The notes under the pieces are model-generated. The model was not told the origin of the DNA and searched no databases. It worked only from the letters and a program-made list of their open reading frames with translations. Of a stretch of 64,000 nucleotides of DNA, positions 26,934 to 35,376 are shown piece by piece (the first letter of the stretch is position 1; every line of letters starts with the position of its first letter). A program made the position numbers and the translations under genes. Source of the DNA: JAFDVL01 sp031409955 (GTDB lineage: Bacteria > Acidobacteriota > Blastocatellia > RBC074); assembly GCA_031409955.1 (NCBI GenBank), contig JANNYF010000301.1:1-64000 (forward strand), read 5' to 3'.

Positions 26934-27856
26934 ATCGTAACCGTTCCTTCCAGGCTTGCCTGATTCTCAACGTGCAGCAATTTGACGTCGCGGTTAATTG
27001 CTTTCACAAGACCGGATAAAACCTTACCCGGCCCAACTTCGATGAACGTCTCAACGCCTGCGGCAATCATCGTCTCAATGCTTGCCGCCCAACGTACCGA
27101 AGACGAAACCTGACGAATCAAACCTGCGCGTGCGACAGCGCCGGAAGTTACCAACGCGGCGTCTACATTGTTCACCAGCGGTATCGAAAGATCGCTGAAA
27201 GTAGTCGCAGCCAACGTCGGTGTCAATAGCTCCTGCGCAGGCATCATCAAGGCGCAATGAAACGGCGCGCTGACTTTGAGCGGGATCGCACGTTTTGCGC
27301 CGAATTCGGTGCATTTTACGCAGGCTCGTGCGACCGCTTCCTTGTGTCCGGCGATCACGGTTTGCACGGGCGTATTGAAATTCGCAGGCGAGCAGATTTG
27401 ATCCTGCGCGGCTTCGATACAGGCTTCGGCAACTTTCGCCGCATCCAGTCCCAAAATCGCCGCCATCGCGCCAACACCCACTGGCACAGCTTCCTGCATT
27501 AACTCGCCGCGCCGCCGCACAATTTTCACCGCATCGGTCAAGGTCAAAGAACCAGCAGCGACAAGTGCCGAATATTCGCCGAGACTGTGGCCGGCGACGA
27601 AATCAGGCTTAATTCCCTGCTCCAACAAAACACGAAAGGCAGCCAGCGAGGCCGTCAAAATTGCGGGTTGCGTGTTCGCCGTCAATTGTAATTCGTCGTC
27701 TGGCCCGGCAAAGCACAGTTCGCTGATCGCAAAACCCAGTGCTTCATCAGCTTCGTCGAACACAGCTTTTGCCGCAGGAAAGTTGTCGGCGAACTCGCGC
27801 CCCATGCCTGCGTGTTGCGAACCTTGTCCGGGAAAGATGAAAGCAATTTTGTTCAT
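26897..27856 (-). CDS. fabD: Malonyl-CoA:ACP transacylase
   Basis: Transfers malonyl groups from CoA to ACP (319 aa). The nucleophile is Ser91 in FVAGHSLGEYSAL and the catalytic His is His200 in VSAPFHCALM; IFPGQGSQ opens the protein and VGPGKVLSGL is near the end. The final residues RELLVCDIND are read from the dispersed repeat at 26836-26933. The start at 27856 gives the canonical N-terminus; the in-frame extension to 27916 only translates another repeat. Confidence 0.96.
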   Translation of the reverse strand: MNKIAFIFPGQGSQHAGMGREFADNFPAAKAVFDEADEALGFAISELCFAGPDDELQLTANTQPAILTASLAAFRVLLEQGIKPDFVAGHSLGEYSALVAAGSLTLTDAVKIVRRRGELMQEAVPVGVGAMAAILGLDAAKVAEACIEAAQDQICSPANFNTPVQTVIAGHKEAVARACVKCTEFGAKRAIPLKVSAPFHCALMMPAQELLTPTLAATTFSDLSIPLVNNVDAALVTSGAVARAGLIRQVSSSVRWAASIETMIAAGVETFIEVGPGKVLSGLVKAINRDVKLLHVENQASLEGTVTMLRELLVCDIND

Positions 27857-27860
27857 AGGT

Positions 27861-27939
27861 GTTGCGCAAACTGTTAGTTTGCATTCGTCAACAAAACGGC
27901 ATTTCTCCGCGAGCACCGCAACCTAACAGGTCGCGCAAC
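27861..27939. repeat. GCAAACTGTTAGTTTGC inverted repeat in the fabH-fabD gap
   Basis: GTTGCGCAAACTGTTAGTTT (from 27861) is opposed by GCAACCTAACAGGTCGCGCA (27918-27939), three mismatches in 22. It fills the gap between fabH and fabD, so cotranscribed fab genes are separated by two copies of one family. Confidence 0.82.
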
Positions 27940-27941
27940 AA

Positions 27942-28931
27942 TTACCAGCGCATCAACACGCCACCCCACGTTACACCCGCGCCAAATGAGGTCATGAGCA
28001 ACATCGTACCAGGCTTCAGGCGTCCTGCTTCGACCAGTTCATCCAAACAAATCGGAATCGAAGCGGCAGACGTGTTGCCGGTGTGTGCGATGTTCGAGTA
28101 AACCTTTTCTGCCGGCACGCCGAGCCGATCTGCGACGGCATCGGTGATGCGTTGATTGGCCTGATGTGGCACGAACACATCAATGTCATTGATCGTCATT
28201 TTGTGTTCGTCCAGAAGCTGGCGCGCGGTGTCTTCCATCGAACGAACCGCGACTTTGAAAAGCTCGTTGCCCTTCATCTTGATGTAATGCTGCCGACCGT
28301 CTACAGAATCGTGCGACGCCGGAATTTTGGTGCCGCCGCCGGGAATGTACAGCACTGACGCAAGGTCGCCATCGGATTGCATGCGCGTCGCCAGCACACC
28401 ACGCGCCGGGTCGGTCGAACGCTGCACAACGGCGGCTCCGGCTCCATCGCCAAACAACACGCAGGTCGTGCGGTCGGTGTAATCCATATAGCGCGACAAC
28501 ACTTCGACGCCGATCACCAGAATGTTTTGATGAAGCCCAGTCGAGATGAATTGATTGGCCACCGTGAGACTGTAAACAAAGCCTGAACACGCGGCGACCA
28601 GATCAAACGCGGCGGCTTTTTTCGCACCGAGTTGTGATTGAATCAGCACAGCGGTAGACGGGAGCGCCTGATCCGGGCAAACGGTAGCGCAGATGATTAA
28701 GTCGAGGTCTTCGGGTTTGACGTTCGCGCGTTCGAGCGCTTGGCGGGCGGCGGCGGTGGCAAAGGTCGAAGTGCATTCGCCCTCGACAGCATGATGTCGC
28801 GCCCGGATGCCCGTGCGCGTAGCAATCCATTCGTCGGAAGTTTCTACGATCTTTTCCAGATCATCATTGGTGACGATTCGTTGCGGCAAAGACCGTCCAG
28901 TTCCGGTGATAATTGCGTGGTAACTACTCAT
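27942..28931 (-). CDS. fabH: 3-oxoacyl-ACP synthase III
   Basis: Initiates fatty acid synthesis by condensing acyl-CoA with malonyl-ACP (329 aa). The Cys-His-Asn triad is visible: Cys115 in VAACSGFVYSL, His256 in FVPHQANQRI, Asn286 in HTGNTSAAS; FGAGVTWGG is near the C-terminus. The ATG at 28931 gives the family's normal N-terminus. It follows plsX, the usual order. Confidence 0.97.
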   Translation of the reverse strand: MSSYHAIITGTGRSLPQRIVTNDDLEKIVETSDEWIATRTGIRARHHAVEGECTSTFATAAARQALERANVKPEDLDLIICATVCPDQALPSTAVLIQSQLGAKKAAAFDLVAACSGFVYSLTVANQFISTGLHQNILVIGVEVLSRYMDYTDRTTCVLFGDGAGAAVVQRSTDPARGVLATRMQSDGDLASVLYIPGGGTKIPASHDSVDGRQHYIKMKGNELFKVAVRSMEDTARQLLDEHKMTINDIDVFVPHQANQRITDAVADRLGVPAEKVYSNIAHTGNTSAASIPICLDELVEAGRLKPGTMLLMTSFGAGVTWGGVLMRW

Positions 28932-28968
28932 AGTTTCGGGGATAACACAATTCAGCAGACGGCGCAAC

Positions 28969-30027
28969 TTAGGATGCGGCTAACGCTAATTCGTTGATGT
29001 CATTTTCAATGCGTTCGTTGAGTTTGGCTTCGTAAAATTCGCGCGCGACACGAATGGCGTTCTTGATCGCCTTGCCGTTGGAACTGCCGTGACAAATCAC
29101 GACGATTTGCTTGGTTCCCAGCAGCGGCGCGCCGCCGAATTCGGAATAATCCAGTCGCTTTTTGACACTCAGAAATGCGGGACGTGAAAGCAACGCTCCA
29201 GCCTGCGTCACAATCGTTTGTCCCAATTCAGTTTTGAGCAAACCCATAATTGCCGCAATCAATCCTTCGCTGGTTTTGAGGATGACGTTTCCGGTGAAGC
29301 CATCGCACACTATCACATCAACTTCGCCCGTGTAAATGTCGCGTCCTTCGACATTCCCGATGAAATTGATGGGTGCCAGGCGCAGCAATTTTCCGGCTTC
29401 TTTGGTGAGCGGATTGCCCTTGCCTTCCTCTTCGCCAATGCTCATCAAACCGACTTTCGGATGGCGCACGCCGAGGATCGCGGTCGAGTAAATCGAACCC
29501 ATCACGGCGAAGTGCACCAACTGTTCCGGCTTGCATTCCGCGTTTGCGCCGACATCCAACAACACACAGCCGTGATCGCCCAGCGTCGGAAACACAGCGG
29601 ACAACGCGGGACGATCCACCGAAGGCAAGGTGCCGACGACAAGCTTGGAGATCGCCATCACTGCGCCCGTGTTGCCTGCGCTGACTAAGCCGTGCGCTTT
29701 GCCATCGCGGACTAAGCGCGCGGCCACGCGAATGCTGGAATCTTTCTTGCGGCGCACGGCTTGCGCAACAGGTTCGTCCATCGTAATGAATTCAGTAGCT
29801 TGCACGATTTCGATGGATAAACGTTTGGCCAATTGGGCGTCATACACGCGCCGCGATTTCGGATGGTAGGTCAGGCCATGCCGTTGTAGCTCCGGCACAA
29901 TGCGGTCTTCGGGGCCAACCAGAATGACCCCGACGCGCAATTCGCGTGCAGCCATCAATGCGCCTTCGACTTCTGCAACGGGGGCGTGATCGCCGCCCAT
30001 TGCATCAACAGCAATTTTGGTGAGCAT
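28969..30027 (-). CDS. plsX: Phosphate acyltransferase PlsX
   Basis: Makes acyl-phosphate from acyl-ACP for phospholipid synthesis (352 aa). The N-terminal signature IAVDAMGGDHAP starts right after the ATG at 30027. Other landmarks: GLVSAGNTGAVMAISK, LLDVGANAECKPEQL, and VCDGFTGNVILKTSEG. It lies between rpmF and fabH in the conserved rpmF-plsX-fabH arrangement. Confidence 0.97.
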   Translation of the reverse strand: MLTKIAVDAMGGDHAPVAEVEGALMAARELRVGVILVGPEDRIVPELQRHGLTYHPKSRRVYDAQLAKRLSIEIVQATEFITMDEPVAQAVRRKKDSSIRVAARLVRDGKAHGLVSAGNTGAVMAISKLVVGTLPSVDRPALSAVFPTLGDHGCVLLDVGANAECKPEQLVHFAVMGSIYSTAILGVRHPKVGLMSIGEEEGKGNPLTKEAGKLLRLAPINFIGNVEGRDIYTGEVDVIVCDGFTGNVILKTSEGLIAAIMGLLKTELGQTIVTQAGALLSRPAFLSVKKRLDYSEFGGAPLLGTKQIVVICHGSSNGKAIKNAIRVAREFYEAKLNERIENDINELALAAS

Positions 30028-30118
30028 AGCGGTGCGAAGCTTGGGAGGGTTGCGCAAAGAAAAGGAGGAAAGATAATTCAACGTTCCCGCGCGCGGTCTT
30101 TCATCCTTTTAGAAAATC

Positions 30119-30313
30119 TTAGCTCGCAGCAGTGCCTTCGTTGATTTCAATTACCTGGCGGGTGCCGTAGTAACCGCAGTAAGGACACACGCGATGCGGC
30201 ATTCTGAGGTTTTGACAGTTAGAACATTTGGCAAGCTGCACGACTTCGAGTGCATCGTGGGCGCGGCGCATGCGGCTGCGAGATTTTGAGTGACGTCGTT
30301 TTGGATTCGGCAT
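30119..30313 (-). CDS. rpmF: 50S ribosomal protein L32
   Basis: A 64-residue L32 of the zinc-binding type, with a basic N-terminus MPNPKRRHSKSRSRMRRAHD and two Cys pairs (CSNC and CPYC). AAGGAG sits seven bases before the ATG. Ribosomal protein L32 next to plsX links translation to lipid synthesis in many bacteria. Confidence 0.97.
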   Translation of the reverse strand: MPNPKRRHSKSRSRMRRAHDALEVVQLAKCSNCQNLRMPHRVCPYCGYYGTRQVIEINEGTAAS

Positions 30314-30332
30314 TTGATTACTCCTTGGGAAT

Positions 30333-30420
30333 TAGACAGGATTTACAAGATTATTACAGGATATACAAAATTGATGGTAACGGATGCTCTTCAATGTCGG
30401 CCTTGTCGAATACCCTGTCA
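30333..30420. repeat. Degenerate ACAGGATT-word repeat in the yceD-rpmF gap
   Basis: TAGACAGGATTTACAAGATT (from 30333) is opposed by CCTTGTCGAATACCCTGTC ending near 30419. The interior arms have diverged, so this looks like an older copy. Confidence 0.75.
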
Positions 30421-30447
30421 ATCATGACTATCCCTTAACTTTTCAAA

Positions 30448-30963
30448 TCAGCTTTTTATATCAGCCAATGCCTGCCAGCGCGGATCAATCGGCGGTGGAC
30501 AATCGCAAGGCTCTACATTCAAATTCGCACCGCATTGCAGGCATAAGCCCTGGCAATCTTCCTGGCATAACATGCGAATCGGCAAACTCAACTCAAGTTG
30601 TTCAAGCACTAACTCGTCCAACTCAATTCGTTCGTCCTGATAAAACGAAAAGTCGAGATCGCGGGCCAGCAATTCCGTTTCGCCGGATTTGTCGGCGTGC
30701 GCGTCGGCGGGCAGATAATAAAGATCAAACTCGTTGGCTATCGGCAACGTCACCGCTTCCAGACACCGATCACATTCGGCGGCAAGGGTTGCCTGCAAGC
30801 GGCCCTCCACGCGCATCTCCTGGGCGAGGTTGGTCACACGGCCTGTCACCAGCGGAGGCTGCGGCAAAGAGAACTCATATTGCGACAAATCCAATTCGCC
30901 CGTTTCGTAGTGATGCTCGAACTTTAACCCGTCGGCGGGCAGGTGCGTTAGTACAATGAGCAT
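30448..30963 (-). CDS. yceD: DUF177/YceD family protein
   Basis: A 171-residue YceD protein, a conserved partner of rpmF that has been linked to 23S rRNA accumulation in plants and bacteria. The conserved region has AAECDRCLEAV, then Asp/Glu-rich sequence, then CQEDCQGLCLQCGANLN. The ATG at 30963 has GGAGG seven bases upstream. It is the first gene of the fab cluster and is divergent from argC. Confidence 0.93.
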   Translation of the reverse strand: MLIVLTHLPADGLKFEHHYETGELDLSQYEFSLPQPPLVTGRVTNLAQEMRVEGRLQATLAAECDRCLEAVTLPIANEFDLYYLPADAHADKSGETELLARDLDFSFYQDERIELDELVLEQLELSLPIRMLCQEDCQGLCLQCGANLNVEPCDCPPPIDPRWQALADIKS

Positions 30964-31060
30964 AAGGTCGCCTCCGACAAAAGGGGGAATTATATCGTTG
31001 GAAAGCGGTTTGTCAACCAACGTGTGAGCGTGTAAACTGTGCGCTTCTCAACGGTATCCG

Positions 31061-31085
31061 TGGCGCAGGCAACTAGCTTGCGCCA
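31061..31085. promoter_or_regulatory. Hairpin in the argC leader
   Basis: TGGCGCAGGC and GCTTGCGCCA form a 10-bp stem (one G-U pair in RNA) with loop AACTA, ending 24 bases before the argC start and just before its GAGGGG site. It lies in the yceD-argC divergent region. It may influence argC expression or simply be another dispersed palindrome. Confidence 0.5.
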
Positions 31086-31109
31086 CTCCTATTTGAGGGG
31101 ACTCACATT

Positions 31110-32141
31110 ATGAGCAAAAAACTCCGCGCTGTGGTGGCTGGCGCAACGGGCTACTCCGGCTTCGAACTCATCAAATTGCTGCTCCGCCATTCGCACATCG
31201 AAGTGGTCGGCGCGTTTGCTTCGCGCACGGCAGAAGCGCACCCCTTAAGCACGGTGCATCCGCAGTTGATGGGGCTGACAAATTTGAAATGCCAGCCGTA
31301 CGACGAAAAAACGGTCGCGCCACTCGAAGCGCAACTTATCTTTCTTGGCACGCCCAATGAATTCTCCAACGAAGTCGTGCCGGAGCTTTTGCAAACGGGC
31401 GCAACCGTGGTGGATTTGAGCGGCGCGTGGCGGCTGAAAGAGGCTTCGTTGTATCCCCGGTTTTATGGCTTTGAGTCACAGAATCCCAAACTGCTGCAAC
31501 AAGCGGTGTACGGCTTGACCGAATTCGCCTACGAACAATTGCGCGGGGCCAAGCTGATTGCGAACCCCGGTTGTTATCCGACCAGCATCCAGATTCCCGT
31601 CCTGCCGTTGCTGCGTGCGGGGCTGGTGGATTTGTCGCAACCGATTATCTGCGATGCAAAATCTGGCGTGTCCGGCGCAGGCAAAGCGCCCAACGCTGGC
31701 ACGCATTTTGTCGAAGTTTCGGAAAGCTTCAAAGCCTACAACATCTTCAAGCATCGCCACGCGCCCGAAATTGCGCAGGGTTTGGGCATTGAATTTGCGC
31801 CGAGCAAATTGATTTTCACGCCGCATCTGTTGCCCATCAATCGCGGCATTCTTTCGACGATTTACGTGCGCTTGCAGCCGGGCGTCACGCGCGAAGCCAT
31901 TCACAGCGTTTGGCAAGAAACGTTCACCGGCAAACCATTTGTGCGGTTGTTTACCGGATCGCAATTGCCTGAAATCAAATTCGCCGCGAACACACCATTC
32001 TGCGACATTGGCTGCGTCGTCAGCGAGAATCAGGCGGTCATTGTTTCAGCGGAAGATAACTTGCTGAAAGGCGCTGCGAGCCAGGCCTTGCAAAACGCGA
32101 ATGTGGCCTTGGGCTTCGATGAACGCGAAGGGATTTTATGA
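31110..32141 (+). CDS. argC: N-acetyl-gamma-glutamyl-phosphate reductase
   Basis: NADPH-dependent reductase, third step of arginine synthesis (343 aa). It has the N-terminal VVAGATGYSGFELIKLLL nucleotide site and the catalytic Cys155 in ANPGCYPTS. HLLPINRGILSTIYV is also typical. The stop overlaps the argB start (ATGA at 32138-32141), implying translational coupling. Leader hairpin at 31061-31085. Confidence 0.96.
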   Translation: MSKKLRAVVAGATGYSGFELIKLLLRHSHIEVVGAFASRTAEAHPLSTVHPQLMGLTNLKCQPYDEKTVAPLEAQLIFLGTPNEFSNEVVPELLQTGATVVDLSGAWRLKEASLYPRFYGFESQNPKLLQQAVYGLTEFAYEQLRGAKLIANPGCYPTSIQIPVLPLLRAGLVDLSQPIICDAKSGVSGAGKAPNAGTHFVEVSESFKAYNIFKHRHAPEIAQGLGIEFAPSKLIFTPHLLPINRGILSTIYVRLQPGVTREAIHSVWQETFTGKPFVRLFTGSQLPEIKFAANTPFCDIGCVVSENQAVIVSAEDNLLKGAASQALQNANVALGFDEREGIL

Positions 32142-32923
32142 AATCAGTCATCAAACTCGGCGGCAGCGTTCTCATTGATCACAAACTCCGCTTGCAATTA
32201 GTCTTTCAAATCAGCGAACTGCGGCGCAGCGGCAGGCAGGTCGTATTGGTTCACGGCGGCGGCAAACAGATTGCCGAAATGCTGGCGCGGCTCAATATCG
32301 AATCGAAGTTTCACGATGGCTTGCGCATCACGGATGCGGCGGCGCGCGAGGTGATTCAGATGGTTTTGGCGGGCAAAGTCGGCAAAGACTTGGTCGCAGA
32401 TTTGGCGCGCCTCAATGTCCCCGCCGTAAGCTTTGCCGGCGGCGATGCGATGAGCTTTTTGTCTACGAAGTTGAAAGCGGATGACGGCACGGATTTGGGC
32501 TTTGTCGGACAAGTCGTGCGCACAGATGGCAAGTTGGTTGACGCCGTGCTGGGCATCCACGCCATTCCGGTGATCGCGTGTCTGGCATTGAGCGCGCACG
32601 ATTTCACCTACCACAACGTCAACGGTGATCAAATGGCGGCAGCAGTCGCGCCCGCTTGCCACGCCGATGAATTGATTTTCGTCACGGATGTGGGCGGCGT
32701 CAAAGACGAACACGGCGCGACGATTCCCCATCTCAATCGAGAGCGCAGCAACGAACTTTTAGAAAGCGGCGTCGCGCACGGCGGCATGCGTCCGAAGCTG
32801 CGCGCGTGTCTATCTGCGCTGGATGCAGGCATGCAGCGCATTTTGATTATTGGCGCGGCAGAGGAAAATTCCTTGCTCCGCGCCTGCTTGCAACAAGAAG
32901 CAGTGGGTACAGTGATTTCCTGA
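32138..32923 (+). CDS. argB: Acetylglutamate kinase
   Basis: Phosphorylates N-acetylglutamate (261 aa). The N-terminal MKSVIKLGGSVL and VLVHGGGKQI motifs form the phosphate and substrate loops; FHDGLRITD and NVNGDQMAAAVA are conserved. There is no N-terminal helix extension of the kind associated with arginine-sensitive hexamers, so feedback inhibition may act elsewhere. No LysW carrier is nearby, and argJ downstream supports arginine rather than lysine synthesis. Confidence 0.95.
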   Translation: MKSVIKLGGSVLIDHKLRLQLVFQISELRRSGRQVVLVHGGGKQIAEMLARLNIESKFHDGLRITDAAAREVIQMVLAGKVGKDLVADLARLNVPAVSFAGGDAMSFLSTKLKADDGTDLGFVGQVVRTDGKLVDAVLGIHAIPVIACLALSAHDFTYHNVNGDQMAAAVAPACHADELIFVTDVGGVKDEHGATIPHLNRERSNELLESGVAHGGMRPKLRACLSALDAGMQRILIIGAAEENSLLRACLQQEAVGTVIS

Positions 32924-32924
32924 T

Positions 32925-33383
32925 ATGCCGGAATACTTATTTGTTTGTGGCACGTTGCGCCAGGAGATGGTGCAGAACATCAGCCCGGAGATTGCGGCGT
33001 TGATGCAAAGCTTGCGGTTCGTCGGCATCGGCAAAATACGCGGGCAGCTCTTTGATTTGGGCGAATATCCCGGCGCAGTCGTGGGCGAGAATTTCGAGAC
33101 AAACGTTGTCGGCGAAATTTACGAACTGCCGGAGCCGCGCGAAGTGTTCGCGGTGCTGGATGTGTACGAAGGTTTCGTTCCCGGCGAACTCGAAGCCAGT
33201 TTGTTCGCGCGCATCCAAGCGTCCGCAACGTTGTCCGATGGCAGCCAGCTTGTTTGCTGGCTTTACGCCTACAACGATTGGGTCGCAACCGGACGGCTGA
33301 TTGAAGGCGGCGATTATGTCGCGTATTTGAAGAGTTTCAGACAAGATGGACAAGATGGACAAGATCAACGCGATCTCACTTAA
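32925..33383 (+). CDS. Gamma-glutamylcyclotransferase-like (AIG2/BtrG fold) protein
   Basis: A 152-residue GGCT-like protein. The fold opens with YLFVCGTLRQE (substrate loop), has GQLFDLGEYPGAV, and carries the catalytic Glu82 in LDVYEGF. Such enzymes cyclise or cleave gamma-glutamyl amines to give 5-oxoproline. It starts one base after the argB stop, inside the arginine cluster, so it is probably cotranscribed; a link to glutamyl metabolites is plausible. The C-terminal tail RQDGQDGQDQRDLT is translated from the ACAGGATT-type repeat. Confidence 0.88.
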   Translation: MPEYLFVCGTLRQEMVQNISPEIAALMQSLRFVGIGKIRGQLFDLGEYPGAVVGENFETNVVGEIYELPEPREVFAVLDVYEGFVPGELEASLFARIQASATLSDGSQLVCWLYAYNDWVATGRLIEGGDYVAYLKSFRQDGQDGQDQRDLT

Positions 33384-33400
33384 TCTTGTCAATCCTGTCT
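33338..33400. repeat. ACAAGATGG-word inverted repeat overlapping the GGCT gene end
   Basis: CAGACAAGATGGACAAGATG (from 33338), with a third ACAAGATCA unit, is opposed by AATCTTGTCAATCCTGTCT ending at 33400. It supplies the C-terminus and stop of the preceding gene. Confidence 0.85.
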
Positions 33401-33431
33401 AATTTCCCTGGAGGTAATCAACAAAACAGCA

Positions 33432-34643
33432 ATGACAACTTTCGATCTGAACCAAGTGCAACAACTCGAAGACAAGTACATTATGACGACCTACGCGCGC
33501 CAACCCGTGTTGTTTGTGCGCGGCGAAAATTCGACGTTGTACGATTCCGTTGGCAACGCCTATCTGGATTTTATTTCTGGCATCGGCGTGAACGTGCTGG
33601 GCTACGATCATCCGCGTATCCGCCGCGTCTTGAGCGAACAGGCTTCGCTGATGCACACCTCGAATCTTTACTATCATTCGTATCAGGGGCAACTTGCCGA
33701 ACAACTCACGCAGGCTTCGGGTTTGGCGCGTGCATTCTTTTGCAATAGCGGCACCGAAACTGCCGAGGCTGCCTTAAAGCTGGCGCGTGCGTGGCAGCGC
33801 CGACAAGGCCGCGACAACAAGTATGAATTCGTTTCGCTGACTGGCTCCTTTCACGGACGTTCGATGGGAGCGTTGTCGGTCACAGCGCAGCAAAAATACC
33901 GCGAGCCTTTTGAACCCTTAGTGCCAGGCTGCAACTTCATCACCGCCGGGGATCACGACGAAGCGCGCGCCGCCATCAATGAACGAACCGCCGCCGTCAT
34001 CGTCGAAACCATTCAAGGCGAAGGCGGCGTGCGCCCGCGCTCACCGGAGTATTTACAAACCTTGCGCGATGCCTGCGATGCCGTAGACGCTTTGCTCATT
34101 GTGGATGAAGTGCAATGCGGACTCGGTCGCACCGGGAAGATTTTTGCCTATCAGCATTCGCCCATTCAGGCTGACATTTTGACGGTAGCGAAGCCGCTCG
34201 GACTCGGCGTCCCGCTCGGCGCAATTGTCGTCGCAGAAAAAGCGGTGGACGGGTTTCGCCCCGGCGATCACGGCACGACCTTCGGCGGCGGGCCGCTTGC
34301 GTGTCGTTTGAGTCTGGAATTTTTCGAAGAGCTGAACGAAGGTCATTTGCTGCAACACGTCATCGAAACAGGCGATTACTTCAAACAAAAGTTACTGCTG
34401 CTTCAGGAGTCATATTCTCACGTCATCAAAGAAGTGCGTGCGCACGGATTGATGGTGGGCGTTGAGCTGACGTTCCCGACCAAAAACTTCCCGACCAAAA
34501 TGCTGGAACGCGGCTTCCTGATGAACAGCACCAATGACACCACTTGCCGCTTCCTGCCGCCGTACATCATCACCAAAGCGGAGATAGACGCGATGCTGAC
34601 GGCGTGGGAAGAAGTGTTGGTGGAAGAAGCAAGCGCAAGCTAA
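33432..34643 (+). CDS. argD: Acetylornithine aminotransferase
   Basis: PLP-dependent class III aminotransferase (403 aa) of arginine synthesis. It has FFCNSGTETAEAALKLAR, SFHGRSMGALSVT, the cofactor-binding IVDEVQCGLGRTG, and Lys254 in TVAKPLGLGVPLGA as the PLP lysine; GTTFGGGPLAC follows. The length is normal. A GGAGG lies rather far (about 18 bases) from the ATG. Confidence 0.93.
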   Translation: MTTFDLNQVQQLEDKYIMTTYARQPVLFVRGENSTLYDSVGNAYLDFISGIGVNVLGYDHPRIRRVLSEQASLMHTSNLYYHSYQGQLAEQLTQASGLARAFFCNSGTETAEAALKLARAWQRRQGRDNKYEFVSLTGSFHGRSMGALSVTAQQKYREPFEPLVPGCNFITAGDHDEARAAINERTAAVIVETIQGEGGVRPRSPEYLQTLRDACDAVDALLIVDEVQCGLGRTGKIFAYQHSPIQADILTVAKPLGLGVPLGAIVVAEKAVDGFRPGDHGTTFGGGPLACRLSLEFFEELNEGHLLQHVIETGDYFKQKLLLLQESYSHVIKEVRAHGLMVGVELTFPTKNFPTKMLERGFLMNSTNDTTCRFLPPYIITKAEIDAMLTAWEEVLVEEASAS

Positions 34644-34686
34644 ATCAGACCAACAAAGATTGCGACACGCGCTCTAGCAAGCATTC

Positions 34687-34787
34687 TCCCTTGTCCATTC
34701 TCCCTTGTGCATTGTTTGCAGGAGAGCATTTCTTCAGCGAGCGCTGGCTCAGATGCAAACAATGCAGAGTTGAGAATGGACAAGGGA
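34687..34787. repeat. Inverted repeat of TTCTCCCTTGTCCA words after argD
   Basis: The arm 34687-34720 (TCCCTTGTCCATTCTC, then GCATTGTTTGCA) mirrors 34754-34787 over 34 bases, with mismatches confined to six central positions. The words TTCTCCCTTGTCCA and TTCTCCCTTGTGCA repeat in tandem. The loop has its own AGCG-AGCGCT pairing. Confidence 0.85.
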
Positions 34788-34818
34788 AAATGAGACGCCC
34801 CATCATTGCCCCAAACTT

Positions 34819-35376
34819 ATGGACTTTTTAATTCGCCCAGCCAAAACCAAAGACGCCACGCAAATTCACTGGCTCATCAACAACTACGCGCGGCAGGAGC
34901 AAATGTTGCCGCGCTCGCTGCTGAGCATTTATGAAAACATCCGCGACTTTCACGTGGCGACTGCGCCTGACGAAACGGGCAAAGTGCTGGGCTGTTCGGG
35001 GCTGCATTTTACGTGGGGCGATATGGCGGAGGTTCGGTCATTGGCAGTGGATCCGAATGCCGGGAAAAAAGGGATCGGTCGCGCGCTCGTCGAAGCCAAT
35101 ATTGCCGAAGCGCGTGAACAGGACTTGGTGCAAGTTTACGCATTCACGTATGTGCAGGGCTTTTTTGAAAAGCTCGGCTTTCGCGTTGTGCCGCACGAAG
35201 AAATGCCACGCAAGGTGTGGATGGATTGCGTGACCTGTCCGAAAATGAGTAGCTGTGACGAAGTCCCGATGGTGCTGGATTTGATTCACGGCGCACAGCC
35301 CGAAGCATTTGAAGTGAGCCAAGTGCAAATGCCACAAGTCAAAAAACAACTGCCCATCCTTCACGACGAAGCATGA
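34819..35376 (+). CDS. Short-form N-acetylglutamate synthase (GNAT)
   Basis: A 185-residue GNAT acetyltransferase of the short ArgA-like type, first step of arginine synthesis. The acetyl-CoA site is VRSLAVDPNAGKKGIGRALV; the C-terminal RKVWMDCVTCPKMSSCDEVP stretch with three cysteines is typical of this group. It lacks the kinase-like domain of classical ArgA. It sits between argD and argJ; its stop overlaps the next gene's start (ATGA). Having both this and ArgJ allows linear plus recycling acetyl transfer. Confidence 0.88.
   Translation: MDFLIRPAKTKDATQIHWLINNYARQEQMLPRSLLSIYENIRDFHVATAPDETGKVLGCSGLHFTWGDMAEVRSLAVDPNAGKKGIGRALVEANIAEAREQDLVQVYAFTYVQGFFEKLGFRVVPHEEMPRKVWMDCVTCPKMSSCDEVPMVLDLIHGAQPEAFEVSQVQMPQVKKQLPILHDEA

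Noticed and set aside
31110..34643. LysW-dependent lysine synthesis cluster
   Set aside because: No LysW carrier or LysX ligase is present, and argJ plus a NAGS follow.
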